A DNA stretch of 64,000 bases from Capsaspora owczarzaki ATCC 30864 (Eukaryota; Opisthokonta; Filasterea). Made by a program: the position numbers and the translations under genes. The notes beneath the pieces were generated by a model. It saw only the letters and a program-made list of their open reading frames with translations, did no database searches and was not told the origin of the DNA. This document shows positions 20,407 to 32,656 of the stretch, piece by piece; within the stretch, counting starts at the first letter, position 1; every line of letters begins with the position of its first letter. The stretch lies in the NCBI RefSeq assembly GCF_000151315.2, contig NW_011887297.1, positions 473,587 through 537,586 on the forward strand, written 5' to 3'.

Positions 20407-20618
20407 TCCACACTTTCAGAGATTTCTTCCATTGTTCGTTTTTATTTGTTTTGTTGGTTTGTTTTGGTTTTGCCTCGTGTTGAGCATTTTGTTCCATCGT
20501 TACATTTTTTTCCTTGCCCGTGCGCCAGTCTTGAAACCCCCATTTGGTTGAATTTTCATCATTCAACTTTGCAGTAGAAGTTGCCAAAAAAACAACAACC
20601 AAAAATTGCAGACATGCA

Positions 20619-22889
20619 CTACAACGAGCCCGACGCCTCGGCGGGCTGCTTTGCTTTACGCTCGTTCAAAATCTTCTTGAGGAAAAACTCACCCGCCTTG
20701 TAGGAGGAGCGCACCAAGGGGCCACTCGCAGTGTACTTGAAGCCGAGCTCGTCTCCGACCTTGCCCCAGTACGCAAACTTTTCCGGCGTGACATACTCGA
20801 TGACTTTGAGATGCTTTTTTGTTGGTTGCATGTACTGGCCAAACGTGACGCAGTCGACATCAATCGCACGCAAATCTGATTGTTGGGTGAAGGCAGAAAA
20901 GAAGAAGGGAAAAAAAAAACATTCCCGTCAGACTCGGGCGCGTTTTGAAGCACAAACTCTAGGCGAGCAGCATCCATCCAAAAAACGTACCCTTCAAAGT
21001 TTGCATCACTTCCTCGTCGCGCTCGCCAAGGCCGAGCATGATGGACGTTTTCGTCACCAGATTCGGTCGAACCTTTTTGGCATGCGTGAGAACGGCGAGC
21101 GATTGCTTGTAGTTGGCACGGCGGTCACGGACATGCTGCGTGAAACCCACAATGAGCAGCAAAAATGGCATGAGCATCCATGGCAAACACACACACACAT
21201 TGAATTCGGTATTGCAGCTCAGCGCTGCGGAGAAAGGTGGCGCGTTACCTTCTGTAGCGCTTCGACGGTTTCCACGTTGTGGGCATACACGTCGAGCCCG
21301 GAAGTCGCGACGCGTTCAATCTGCTCGAGATTGCCGCGGAAATCAGGGGTCAGGCACTCGACGAGTAGAGACGGCTTCTGGCGCTTGATTTCTCGGATGG
21401 TTTCGGCAAAATGATGCGAGCCGCCGTCCGGAAGATCATCGCGGTCCACGGACGTCAACACCACATAGTCAAGACCCCACTTGACAATAGCCTGCGCTGT
21501 GTTTGTCGGCTCGTTGGGATCAAGCGGCGGCGGGTTTCGGCTGGTACCGACCGAGCAAAAGCGGCATCCTCGAGTGCAAGTGTCGCCCATGAGCTAGCCA
21601 AGGCCGTCGGATGAACAATGCGCAATCAGTACCAGAAAACGGAGGAACGGAGGGACGATGACCCCAAAACAATAACAACACAAAAATACACCAAGCAAAA
21701 TGCGGCTTTGTGCTCCTTACCATGATGGTCGCGGTCGCGGTACCCTTGCCTCCACCCCAGCACTCTCCGATATTTGGGCAGCGAGCTTCCTCGCAAACCT
21801 ACGAGGGGGAGGGGGAATGGGCCGGACAGGGAAATGGGAATCAAGGACAACAATGGCCACACAGCCGTCAGCGACACAACAACAAACTTATTTCGCCCCC
21901 TTTTTTGCACAAAATCAAAACAGCGGCAATAGCGGCAAGAGACTCACCGTGTGTAATTTGAGACCGCGCAAGTCGTTCTTGACTTGGTTGAAGCTGGCAC
22001 TGACCGGAATATCGGTCTTGAGCCAGCGAGGCAGTCGAGGCCTACGGACGTAAAACCGGGAAGCGCAAGAGGTGAGTGACCACCCAAAGCGTAAAATCCA
22101 AAACGATAACAATTCAAAAAGACCAAAAACAAAATAAATCCAATGGTGGCCACACGAAAACCGGTTTCGCGATTTCTCAGATTCGCTTTTTCAAGCAACG
22201 ACTCGCTGTGGCCCTCAACCCTCATCCACGGCTCCGACAACAGCCCAATATTCCCCATCGCATGGTGCTGATGCAATAAGCCAGCATTTTCCAACATGGG
22301 CGTGACGAAACGAGTCGCGTCGAAGCGCTGAGCCAACATGCACTCGTTGAGCACTGGCAGTGACTCGCTGAAGAAGCGCAGGACGGAGGAGGGTCTTTGT
22401 GTGGAAATGCTCTTACCGAGCTGGCTTTGTGCTGGCTGGCCTTGCATCTGTCGCGGCAGCATCGACGGCAGCCCCAGTCGGAGTGGTTGCGTTGGCAGTG
22501 GCCGTGGCCGTGGCTGTGTGGCCATGCGCGGCCTCGTGCGGCTCCTCGTCGCCTTCAAACTCGGCGTCCTCGGGCACCGCACTGCCCCCGCTGCTGCATG
22601 ACGACGCAGCAGATGCAGATGCAGACTGCTGCTTCTGGGACATGAAGTGCTCCAGGCCGGGTCCCTGGGCGAGCTTGGCGCGGAACTTGCCGATCGACGC
22701 CGAGTCGCCCGCCTTGGTTGGAGATGAGTGTGTATCAGCGGTGCCAGAGGTAGTCGTGGTAGCAACAGAAGCAGCAGCAGTAGCAGAAGCAGCAGCAGAG
22801 GCAGCAGCAGCGGCGGCCGTCGACTGAGCACGCTGGACGAACGGCATCGCGAGCAATCCGACTCGACGCGACACGACTGTTGCGAGCAT
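20619..22889 (-). CDS. LIAS: Lipoyl synthase, mitochondrial (radical SAM)
   Basis: It inserts two sulphur atoms into octanoyl chains on carrier proteins to make lipoate for the 2-oxoacid dehydrogenases and glycine cleavage. Six exons read on the minus strand: 22889-22417, 22041-21948, 21798-21721, 21593-21249, 21135-20991 and 20875-20619, summing to 464 codons. The sacrificial cluster motif is [12 protein letters not shown], and the radical SAM cluster motif is CTRGCRFC. Further landmarks are [46 protein letters not shown] and [13 protein letters not shown]. The first exon encodes [13 protein letters not shown] followed by about 140 residues of Ala/Ser/Thr-rich low-complexity sequence before the conserved domain starts. 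That is far longer than a normal presequence. Most of the intron joints were forced by matching conserved motifs across them. Confidence 0.93.
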
Positions 22890-23061
22890 GATGGAACAAA
22901 ATAAAAAGTGAAAATAAGAGGACTGAGACGTTGTTTTGAAATGGAAGTGGATTTGAAAAGAAACCATTTCAAAAAAAAATCAAACAGAGGTTGAACACAA
23001 AACACGATTCGCGTCAAAAAGAACAAGGTACAGGAGGGTGTACGCGGATGCACCCTGCTGG

Positions 23062-24783
23062 TCATCGAGAGCTAGGGCGAAGTACAATGTCTGCAAAGGC
23101 AGATGGCTGTGAGGTCACTGCCCAGCTGAAACAGTAGTGCCGCAACATAATGTCCCACTCTTCCATTTCGTCAAATCGCTCGATGCGCTCAATTCTATCA
23201 AGCCAATCGCAAGGACAGCGGTGAGTGCACGTGTGAGCGTATGAAAAAGAGATGGAGAACAAGCGCAACGCTTTGGCAGCCACCAGCGCAGAAACATCAT
23301 CATACCGTGTTCGCTCGGCTCCCTGAACAACAGCCGAGTACACCTCAATCATGTCCAGAGCGTGTGCGTGTGCAAACCCATTCGATAAAAATCGCTGTCG
23401 TTGTGCTTCCAGATCTGGCACGGCCTGAATACCGAGCAGAGCACATTGGCGGAGCTGTTGCAGAAAGCGAGCACACGTAACCAATGAATTTTCCACGACT
23501 GTCAGCCGCTGGGCAATCTGCAGGCACAATGTCGGCGCATAGCAAATGCTTTACCTCGAGATTTGAAACCATCGTTACGCCAAAGGCATCGTTGGGCAGA
23601 ATCTGCTCGTAATTGACAAAGATGCTTTGTGGTAGGCTGCCAGCCCAGCGAATAATCTCTGCTGCATTTTCTGGCGGCAGATAGATCAATACGCATTCTG
23701 AAAGCACGAGAGTTGGAAGGCTGCGGACAGAAACAAAAAAGGGGGGGGGGAAATGTGAGCAATCCACACCTTTTGGTTTGACCAACCAAAGAAAATTTCG
23801 TCTGAAACGCACCTGGGATCAAAGTCACAGCCTGCAAGCTTGGCCTTCAGCTGATCCCACTGTCTCAAATCGCCAGATATCAAATGATACCGGTTTGTGT
23901 GCACTTGCTGCCCGTCTGCTCAAAAAAAACAAAACAAAAATCGACGAAGATCAATCAGTCAACAATTTGTCGTTCACCGACAGATCAAACATTGCCATCA
24001 CATCAGGCAGTGCATGGGGGGTACTCACCATTCTTATACACGTAAGGCGCATCGGGCTCATCTTCGCTGACGCGCAGTCCGGTTTTGAGCGGGGTTTGGC
24101 GATGGATGGCGGCCGCTTTCCGCATCACAACAGCCTCGAAATCGACTTCGTACCATCGTATCCGTTGCTCGGCCAGCTTTAACAGCCTATTGTAGCGGAG
24201 ATTGATGATGTTTCTAGGATGAGTGCGTGGTGGACCAACCAAACAACAAAATTGTTCAGTTTAAGAATTGTGCCTCTCAGACTTTACCAATAGCTCGTGT
24301 CAAACCCAGCTCCAAGAACGACAACCTGCTTGAAGGTTTCGGTTGTCACAGCCATGAATTGCTTCAGTATCGAATGGACGGCAGTGACTCGTGCATAGTA
24401 GCCTGTCCATTCAACCGAAAGCCAAGAGTGAGCAACGCGTTCAACCTCTGACTCGTCTCTCTCTGTCTCTCGCTCGCTCGCTCGCTCTGGTCAATGGCGA
24501 CTCACCGCGATGGATGAGCGGGATCTTCTTGTCGGTGCGCTTGACAAACAGCGAGATGAACGGGTCGCTCCAGTAACCGAGATTCACAGCCGACCTGTGA
24601 TGACGACGACAACGACATCAACGACGAGCGGGTGAGAAGAGAGGGGGGGGGGGCTCAACAAAGGTGCGCGCGCAAATCAGTCGCTCACAGCTTGGCAGTC
24701 GCAGCATCGTCGTTGGTCGCGCGGACGGCATCGTCGTCGCTGACGGATTGGCTTCGATTGGAAGGAGTTCGTGTGGGATTCAT
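23062..24783 (-). CDS. LCMT1: Leucine carboxyl methyltransferase (PP2A methyltransferase)
   Basis: It methylates the C-terminal leucine of the PP2A catalytic subunit, using SAM, and so steers holoenzyme assembly. Eight exons read on the minus strand: 24783-24689, 24594-24506, 24402-24288, 24186-24029, 23915-23813, 23720-23555, 23454-23306 and 23194-23062, summing to 336 codons, close to the usual 334. Landmarks are SDPFISLFVKR, the R-G-YYARV segment, SAM-binding VVVLGAGFDTSYW, RWYEVDFEAVV, DLRQW, SECVLIYLPPENAAEIIRW, VNYEQILPNDAFG, and the C-terminal ERFDEMEEWDIMLRHYCFSW. For exon 7, an acceptor at 23455 gives LRQCALLG and fits the family better than the longer open frame. Start choice: the ATG at 24783 is followed directly by the variable N-terminal region and then the conserved core. 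Confidence 0.92.
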
Positions 24784-25078
24784 CCGCAATGTGCGCCAAA
24801 CAACAAAGACTGAGAAGTGAATGAATTCACCACATCGATAGTGCAGCATACATGGTGATATCGATCTCGTTGCGGAAAGTGAAGAAAGCGCTGCGCTGGA
24901 GAATGAAACGAACAAGCAACCCCTATGTTCCTTCACAACCCTCAACTGTCGATACGACGTTCATTCAAGCAAATCACAAGGAGCAACAAGGCAAAAAAAC
25001 ACGCTTCTGCAACAAATGCACACAGAAACAACACTCAAAACAGAAACACCAATAAACACAACTTTTTTTGGTTTTTTT

Positions 25079-26381
25079 CTACTGGGAAGCAGGCTTCTCG
25101 GGCTGGTCAATCTTGGTGTGGTTCATTTGCTCAAACGCAAGAAGCAGAGAGTGCGTGCCGAGCTGGCCGTGGCCTTGGGCCTTCAGGGCAACGTAGAATT
25201 GGTGGGCGAGGGCGAGACCGGGCAGCGACAGGTTCATGCGACGGCTCTCGTCGAGGGCAATCTCGAGGTCCTTGACAAAGTGGTTGACAAAGAAGCCGGG
25301 GTCAAAGTTACGCTTGATCATGCGAGGACCATAGTTGTTGATGGACCAGGATCCGGCGGCACCGGCGCCGACCGCCTTGATGACATCGACGAGATCAAGC
25401 CCGGCCTTGTAGCCGTAGAGCAGCCCCTCCACGACGCCAATCATGGTGGTCGAGATGAGCACCTGGTTGACCATCTTTGTGTGTTGGCCAGCGCCCGGGC
25501 CGCCCAAGCGGTTAATGTTCTTGCCCATGGCCGAGAAGAGCGGGCGCAGTGCCTCGACGGCAGCCTCCTCGCCGCCAATCATGATGGACAGCGTGGCGTT
25601 CTTGGCACCGACATCGCCTCCAGAGACGGGGGCGTCGACAGCATAAATCCCCTTGGCCTTGGCCGCCTTTGCAATCTCCTCTGCGAGCGACGGCTGCGAA
25701 GTGGTCATGTCGACGCAGACGCCGTTCGCCTTGAGCCCAGCGAGCACGCCGTCGGCGCCGAGATACGTCTCTCTGACATCCTTCGGGTAGCCCACAATCG
25801 TAAACACGACGTCCGAGTTCTCGGCGACCTCGCGCGGAGTGGCCACAACGCGTGCGCCCAGTGCTCGCAGCGGCTCCGTCTTGGCCTCAGTGCGGTTGTG
25901 CACCGTCATATTGGTGAATCCAGCTGGGAAACAAAAAACAAACGATACGAATCCACACAACAGCACACGACAGCAGCAGCAGCAGCAGGGCAGTGAGTTT
26001 GCAGGTTGAAGCATTCGGATTTTGGTTTCTCCGCAGTCACCATCGTCAGCCAATCCCCAGCAAACGGAATCGCTTTGTGAGTGCGTGCGTTGTTGTTGTT
26101 GTTGGGTGTACAAGCGTGCTTTGTGTGATTCTCCATGCTTGCATGGGCTGATGAGCAGTGGTGCGAATCAAGGGGAGGGGAGAAGAGAGTCAACTGGTGG
26201 CGGGAAAAAACGAAATTGGCGGGAGATTTTGACTCAGAAACCAAGGAAGGGGGTGGAGAAACTGTTGGTTGAGCAAAGCCTCACCCTTCATGACGTGCTC
26301 GCACATCCAGCGACCCATGACGCCGGTGCCAATCCAGCCAACGCGGCAGTTTCCAGCAGTCAGATTGAGGGGAGACGCCAT
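25079..26381 (-). CDS. 3-hydroxyisobutyrate dehydrogenase-like beta-hydroxyacid dehydrogenase
   Basis: An NAD(P)-dependent oxidoreductase acting on small beta-hydroxyacids. The exons are 26381-26285 and 25923-25079, joined in phase 1 and giving 313 residues. The N-terminal dinucleotide site is [17 protein letters not shown]. The substrate-binding signature is [19 protein letters not shown], and the catalytic lysine lies in [11 protein letters not shown]. The last third is the helical dimerisation domain. Animal HIBADH has a mitochondrial presequence; here only about 12 neutral residues precede the Rossmann fold, so a cytosolic place is likely. The sequence is closer in style to bacterial and plant cytosolic members than to mitochondrial HIBADH, and the substrate could be 2-hydroxy-3-oxopropionate or succinic semialdehyde instead. 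Confidence 0.85.
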
Positions 26382-26657
26382 TTTGTTTGTGTTTGTCCGA
26401 ATCCAAAGAACAAAAAAGACTGAGTGATGAAGAGACTAAGGAATAGCTAAAGATGGTAGGTACATACATTTGCAAATGCAATTTTGGTACATTACGAGCA
26501 GAGCAGCATTAGAGGGGGAAGAACACTGAGCGGCCTCAGAACAGCAGCTTCATTCAGCAACAACACTTGCTTCTGAGCACCTACGACATGTCAAAATCGT
26601 GATCATCAAGGGGAAATGAGCTTCCAAATACTGTCGCCAGCATGAAACAGCTCCAGC
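26382..26657. promoter_or_regulatory. Divergent intergenic region, dehydrogenase / first esterase
   Basis: About 276 bp separate the dehydrogenase start from the first possible esterase ATG. No TATA box or repeat stands out. Confidence 0.35.
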
Positions 26658-28452
26658 ATGAGCCCTCCAGTCCCACATCTGTTTGACTTTTCCATTACAC
26701 TTCCGACTGAGCAGGGTGGAAGCGGCTGCTCACCTCTCCCCTTACCCAAAAGCATGCACGTCGCCCAACGACACCGACTGACCGCCGCGGTCTGGATTGT
26801 GTCGTCGTGTGTGCTCGTGAGCATCCTCGTCCTGGCAGCGTCGCCAGTCGAGCTCCGCTGGAGCGGAGGCGGCTCAGGGGACCATGGCGACAGTCTCAAG
26901 CTCGACCTGAGCTACTTGCTGCAGCACCCAAACCGCGCCGTCGCGTCGACAAGTGCGTCGATTCCAGTGATTGATGGCCAGCAGGGCGACACGCTGGACA
27001 GCCAGCCCATCACGGCGATGCTGGGCGTCCAGCCGATCGGGCTGCTCGGCCGATTCGACGGCGAGCTGCACGCGCAGAAGCCCGGCTCGGCCGTCGTCTT
27101 TGGATGGTCTGGCTTTGAGATTAACGCAATGGTAACTGGCGCGTCGTCCATTGCCGCGGTCATGGCCGGTCCGCAGCTCGCAGCCAAGCGCGCCGGGCTC
27201 GACCCCGAGTTGCCCATGATCATCAACAACACCCGCGAAGCGTCGTGCCAATTCAACGTGTACATTGACGGCATTCAGCTTCATCCAGCTCCTCCGACAG
27301 AGGCGGCGCTGAAATTGACCTCGGACGCACTTGGTGCTCGCCTGCTCGCCTCCAATTTGGACGAGACGAGCGTTCACTCAATCCGCATTGTCAAGCGCAC
27401 AGAATTGCAAGCAGCCAGTACTGCCCCACGACAAGGGGCTTGCGCATTCTACGGGCTGCTGCTCACTTCACAAGGCCGCGCCGCTCCACGGCTGCTCCCT
27501 CCGCCGCGTCCGGCCGTGTTCGCTCATGGCGCGTTTTCGGATCACCTAAACGCCATGAACGACGTTGCGGCCGTCAGCCAATCCTTGCTCCACCCTGTGC
27601 GCCTTGAGTTCTACGGAGATTCCATCACTGTTGGATTCGGGGCTTTGGATCGCGACCCATGCAAGTTCAGCTTTGATACTGAAGATATTCGAGCCTCCTA
27701 CGCCACCAAGGTCACCAAAGCCCTGCTTGCCGAAGCGCATTACATTGCACGCTCGGGTATTGGCCTGATAAGGTAGCTGCGTTGGTTGTAGCCCTCCCCC
27801 CCTTATGCGTTGATTGTCGCGGTCGTACTCATGCACCCGCCAACTTTGTTGCATTCCTTCCGCTTTTGCCCACTCACCCGCACCCCGAATCAGGAGCCGC
27901 TCGACTGAACCGACGACGGTCATGAAGGAGATTGCGCATCTCTCTCTTGGAGGGACAGGGGCCACTCCCTGGGATTATGCAAACTTTACCCCAGACCTCG
28001 CGTTTTTCAATTTGGGCACCAACGATTTTCGAGGATGGGGTGACAACGGACCCGTATTTGTCGCAGCATTCATTGATGGTAAGACTATCGCGGTACTTTT
28101 TCCCCTTTGCGCTCTGTGATCACCCAACTCAAGACATTTCATTGTTTGTTTGTTTGCTTGTTTTTTTCGGTTGACAGAATACGAATCGCTCATCCAGCGC
28201 GTGCGAGCGGCTCACCATCAACCCAACCTTCCAGTGTACTTGCTTTGTGGACCGATGGACTTGCCTCCTGTCGCGTGCGACGCCATCAAGGACGTCGCCA
28301 CTCGCGTTGGTGGCAAATATATCGATGTCACAGATACGCTCGATCCGTCAGAGTATGGCTGTCGCAAGCATCCCAGCGAAAGTAGCAACGTCAAAGTTGC
28401 CGCTCGCGTCCTCGATCAGGTCAAGCAAGACTTTCCTCAATACTTTCCATGA
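26658..28452 (+). CDS. CE2-like SGNH carbohydrate esterase, membrane-anchored, copy 1
   Basis: It is probably an acetyl esterase acting on glycans outside the cell or in the secretory pathway. Three exons: 26658-27772, 27894-28078 and 28178-28452. A start at 26658 gives 524 residues; the ATG at 26754 (MHVAQRHR, then a hydrophobic AAVWIVSSCVLVSILVLA anchor) matches the layout of copy 2 better. An N-terminal jelly-roll-type domain (VVFGWSGFEINAMVTGASS, then FNVYIDGIQL) precedes the SGNH hydrolase domain, the order known for family CE2. The nucleophile motif is FYGDSITVGFGA; block III is NLGTNDF; the His of the Ser-His dyad is in GCRKHPSESSN. Intron positions and phases are the same as in copy 2, and both middle exons are 185 bp. 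Substrate specificity is unknown. Confidence 0.8.
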
Positions 28453-28977
28453 CCCAAGGGGGGGGGACGAGCTGGCAACGTGTGTTGTCGTATTGTTTTT
28501 TTCGTTTTTTGAATTATTGTTGCGAATTGTAATATAACGCTTTACCCACGTTCGCAGACTCCCTTAAGCCATACTAGTATTTGCCTTTCTATCTTCACAC
28601 GTCAATATTGTACGATCAACCGACTCACCAGCGATGCGGCAACCCCGACACAGCAAACCTTGGCCATTTGCTTTCTGTAGTTCGGTCAACTCCCAACCCC
28701 GACCGCATCTGCCGGCTCAGTGCTCAACACTACTTTGCATCGAAATCCACCTATTCCTCCCCTCGGGTGTAGCACAACCGACCATGCCAACGGACGACGG
28801 ATCTGAGATCAGGAGTGCTTCAGTCTCAGTTTTTGATTTTGTCCGTTTGTTTCGTATTGTTCCAGGTTTGGCCATCGTTCCCACCACCACCACCACCACC
28901 ACCTCATCGAACCGACTCACCACGACAGCAACGCAGTAAACCACACCCACCCGCCACTGCGCTACCTGCAGGCCCGA
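28453..28977. other. Spacer between the two esterase genes
   Basis: It contains a G run after the first stop codon, a poly-ACC stretch (28880-28905) and the presumed promoter of copy 2. No gene or recognisable element is seen. Confidence 0.4.
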
Positions 28978-30757
28978 ATGAAGCCAAGGGCGTTGGTGCT
29001 CATCCCATTCGCAGCGGCGGTGCTGCTCTGCTCTGGGCTCGTGCTCTGGCCCTCGATGATGCTTGTGCAAGAGCAAGGCACAACAGTCGACTACTACGCC
29101 GACGACCAGCGAAATCCGTTCGTCGAGGCGTGGCAGGCGCTCGATCCCGAGTTGAGCCAGCTGCTCAGGCAGCCAGACCAGGCCATCCAGCGCCCAAGCG
29201 CAGAATTGTTGGACAGTCATGATCAACGAGACGGACTGGTCGTGCTTGCAACACACCCGATTGGCTTCCTTGGGCGCTATGCAACAGTGCACGATCCGCA
29301 TGCAACCGGCGACGCGGTCGTGTTTGGGTGGCCGGGATTCGAGATCAATGCGGTATTCACTGGCGCGTCAAGCATTGCTGCCGTCCTAGCTGGTCCTGTC
29401 ATTGCAACCCAGCTCGCTGGCACTGATAGCAGCGTCACTGTGAATCTCAACGACGTTCAGCAAGGCTTGGATCCAAGTCCGCACTCGTCGGACTGTGACT
29501 TTAATGTGTACGTTGACGGAGTGCAACTTTCGCCGCTGCCACCAAAGACGCCCGTGCTGAGCTTGTCGACAGACATGGTGGCCGCGCAGCAGCTGGTTTC
29601 GGGACTGGACGAAACTGCCGTCCATTCTGTTCGAATTGTCAAGCGCACCGACTCGCGAGCCCTGCACACATCTGTCCGGCAAGGTGTATGCGCGTTTTAC
29701 GGGTTTCGCCTGCATTCGACTGGGCAAATGCCACCGCGCCTCCTACCGCCACCTCGACCTGCCGTTTTTGCGCATGGCTCGCATGCCGACATGCTCAATG
29801 CTGTAGCCGGTGGCACTGTCCATCAGCGATTGACAAACCCGCCTCGGTTGGTGTTTTACGGCGACTCTGTCACGGCTGGCTCGGCAGCTTTGCAAAACAT
29901 TTCATGCGCCAAGAACGTGAGAGACGTCCGGGCCTCCTACTCTTCAAAAGTCACAAAAGCTCTCCATGCAGAGGCGCATTACATTGCGCGGTCGGGCATG
30001 GGCGTGCTACGGTAAAACATGTTTGTTGAGTCGCGTTTGTTTGGGTTTTTTTTTTTGTTTGTTTGTTTGTTTGGTTGTTTAGTTTGGTTTGTGTTTGAGG
30101 CTCGCAAAGGTGTCCGTCATCTCATCTCGTCGTGCTCTACCGTGTAACATGCATCACAGGAGCAATTCTGTGGAAGCGAAGACGGTCATGAAGGATGTCA
30201 TGCATCTTTCCATGGCAGCGCCATCTGCTCCGCGGTGGGACACGACCTTGTTCGCGCCGGATGTGCTCGTGTTGAATTTGGGCACGAACGACTTTATTGG
30301 CTGGGGCAGCATTACTCCCGCCTTTGCAGCGTCGTTCACGGAGGGTAAATGCGGTTTGAACGATGGGTGTGCGCGTTTGACGGGCTGCTTTTTTTTTTTT
30401 TTCTTTTTTTCCTTTTTTTTTCCTTTTTTTGCAACTCTAACAAACCAAATATGGGCTGGATGGCTTGTGGCAGGCTACCAGTCCCTCATTCAGGAATTGC
30501 GGGTGGCTCACAACCAACCAAACCTCCCCGTCTACCTTTTATGTGGTCCAATGCATTTTGAGAAGGCTGGATGCGAGGCCATCAAGGCCGTCGCTGATCT
30601 GGTTGGAGGAACGTTTCTCAATGTCACCGATATAATCGGCCCGTCCGATTGGGGCTGCAGAAGCCACCCGGGCGAGAGTGGCAACGAGAAGATTGCGGCA
30701 TTCGTGGCGGAACGTCTCCGGGTGGATTTTGCAGATATTTGGCCACAGCTACCGTAG
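28978..30757 (+). CDS. CE2-like SGNH carbohydrate esterase, membrane-anchored, copy 2
   Basis: Paralogue of the preceding gene. The exons 28978-30011, 30160-30344 and 30474-30757 give 500 residues. It starts MKPRALVLIPFAAAVLLCSG, a signal anchor or signal peptide. The jelly-roll domain has VVFGWPGFEINAVFTGASS and CDFNVYVDGVQL. The SGNH domain has FYGDSVTAGSAA, VLNLGTNDFIGWG and the His in GCRSHPGESGN. The residue after the nucleophile block differs from copy 1 (AGSAA in place of VGFGA), which may alter the oxyanion or substrate pocket. Both copies keep Ser, GxND and His, so both look active. The amino-acid divergence between the copies is large, so the duplication is not recent. Confidence 0.8.
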
Positions 30758-31860
30758 CCAGCCAATTCTTCGTGTCATGACTTTTACAATTCTTGTGTGT
30801 CATGACTTTCACTGTTAACGCGATGATGTACAGTATTCACGAAAAGTATTTAACTGATGCGAAACCCCTCCAACGTTGAATGTTTTGCGTCTGACGGTCG
30901 CCAATTACCATGCATCTTCATTCTCCGGCCTCTGCTACCTGTACCCAGCAAGATGAGATCGACACGCAAAGAGCGGAGGGTCGTACAACTGCAGAGAACG
31001 GGCGTTGACACGTTGGCGTTCGCTACAAGGTCGATGTCACCAACAAGAAATCGTTCCGGTACTCGCAGCTGTCGTTCAAACCCGAAGTGTCACAGCTGCA
31101 AGAGTGGAGACGCCAAACAACCAGACCACAGCTCACAGTCCGCAGAAGGAAGGGGGAACCGCTTAGCGGTGTCGTCGCAGATTGGAATGCGTTCCAACCG
31201 GCTGAGAAGTAACCCTCCGCCTTTTTCCCTCTTTGGTATCAATTTCGAAGGAGGAAGAAAGATATTCAGAAAGGAACTGACATTTCTTTTTTTTTCAGTC
31301 CCCATTTTACGACGCAAGAAGGTAAATCAGTAGCAGAGTCTGAGAATCGAGCTGCCACCACCACCAAAAGGCCAACAACAACACGGGGAGTTGGGGCCTT
31401 CGAGCTCGCGTCTTCTGGACGACGAACGGATGACATTTGCAGGGCGTTCATCTCGCGCTCTCGCTCGCGGCCTGCAGTAGTGGCGGTTGGTTGTTCCACG
31501 ACGAAAAGGGAAGGGTATCTGCAATCGAAGCAAAGCGCACGCATACGCTGTGGTCTAATCCCGAATGATTCGAATCAGCGAGCACGGCGGTGCCGTCGGG
31601 CATCAGAGTGACGCACTCGGCTCGCTTGGCCGCGCGTGTGTGTGTCTGTGTGTCCAGCGCGTTTGAGGGACCATGTGGTGCAATTGAAGCTGTCCTCACC
31701 GAATTTGCCGCAAAACTTGGGGCATGCCGTGGAGCTGGCCAAAAGTTGCGACCGCTCGCGACACCTCCCCCGCAACCTGGCAGCACTGGAGCACGGAGGT
31801 GTTTGGATCCAGTCTATTCTGTGGGCATTTCAGTTAGACATTGCCAACGAGTAGAGCTGG
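30758..31860. other. Gene-like but unresolved stretch
   Basis: Several short frames look coding but cannot be joined with confidence. On the plus strand, about 31019-31209 reads RYKVDVTNKKSFRYSQLSF and on to DWNAFQPAEK. About 31440-31510 reads GVHLALSLAACSSGGWLFHD. About 31650-31854 reads LRDHVVQLKLSSPNLPQ and ends in DIANE with G/C-rich third positions. A pyrimidine tract with TTTTCAG at about 31300 and GTAAAT at 31321 look like splice sites. On the minus strand, 31786-31448 also gives a plausible frame (VTLMPDGTAVLADSNHSG). GC-rich DNA makes shadow frames look natural, so strand and exon set remain open. It could be a small unknown gene or a decayed one. Confidence 0.3.
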
Positions 31861-32656
31861 GGAGTCGAACTTGCAAGAGAAGAGGAAGGAAAGAGTGACA
31901 TGATGAAGAACGCTCAGCGCGGTAGGAACTCAATTCCCAACTCGAGAACGCCCCCGCGTTGATTCTCATTTCATGCTGACTTGTCGGCCTTTTTGTCCTT
32001 GCGGCATGTTGCTCGGTTGTTTTTTCGTTTTGTTGTTTTGTCCCCTCAAGCATCCAGACTCCAGTTTCCCACAACTGAGCTAGTCGTGTTGAAAGTGATT
32101 AACATGTCGCAAAATTGGGACGTCATGAGAGAGGTGTGTCGACAACACGTCGGGGGACGCCATTTGAGTGCATGATGTCGTATGGAATGGGCGTGAAGAG
32201 TCGCAAATACGCGGCCGATGGCATAGTAAAGTGCGATTGCTCAGAGTCCACAACGACATTTCGCCGTAACTTTTAGTTGCCGTCGTTCCGGCTTTCCCGC
32301 CGTTCACTCGGGCAAATCCACCGACCCGTAGATCTGATGTTGCACTCTACTCACACCCATTATGTATCAACATGTCGAGTAAAGAGCTCGCGAGCTTTGT
32401 GAACACGGCATGTCGACAAACGAAAAACTAGCGAAAAACAAAAAACCACAGCTACTTTCTTTTGTCGCGACAACGCCATTTCCAACCGCGATTGGCAACC
32501 GCGCCACCATGACAAGTCACACTTTGCTCCAGAAAACGTGATAATTAGGTCCATGTTCGTTTTCGCATGCGTCGTCCCAAATTCAGCCTTGCCTTTCCAG
32601 CGCGCACCTCACTCTTCATTTTAATCTATAAACCTTTAAGCTTTAGTATAAACTAA
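31861..32656. promoter_or_regulatory. Upstream region of the C2H2 factor gene
   Basis: No coding frame convinces here. TATAAA at 32627-32632 lies 25 bases before the ATG, so it is either a TATA box with a very short leader or chance. A CRE-like GACGTCAT lies near 32120. Confidence 0.35.

Noticed and set aside
30857-31333. A 158-codon plus-strand frame rich in Arg and Ser
   Set aside because: Its composition is that of a shadow frame; other frames over the same DNA have more natural sequence and better third-position bias.
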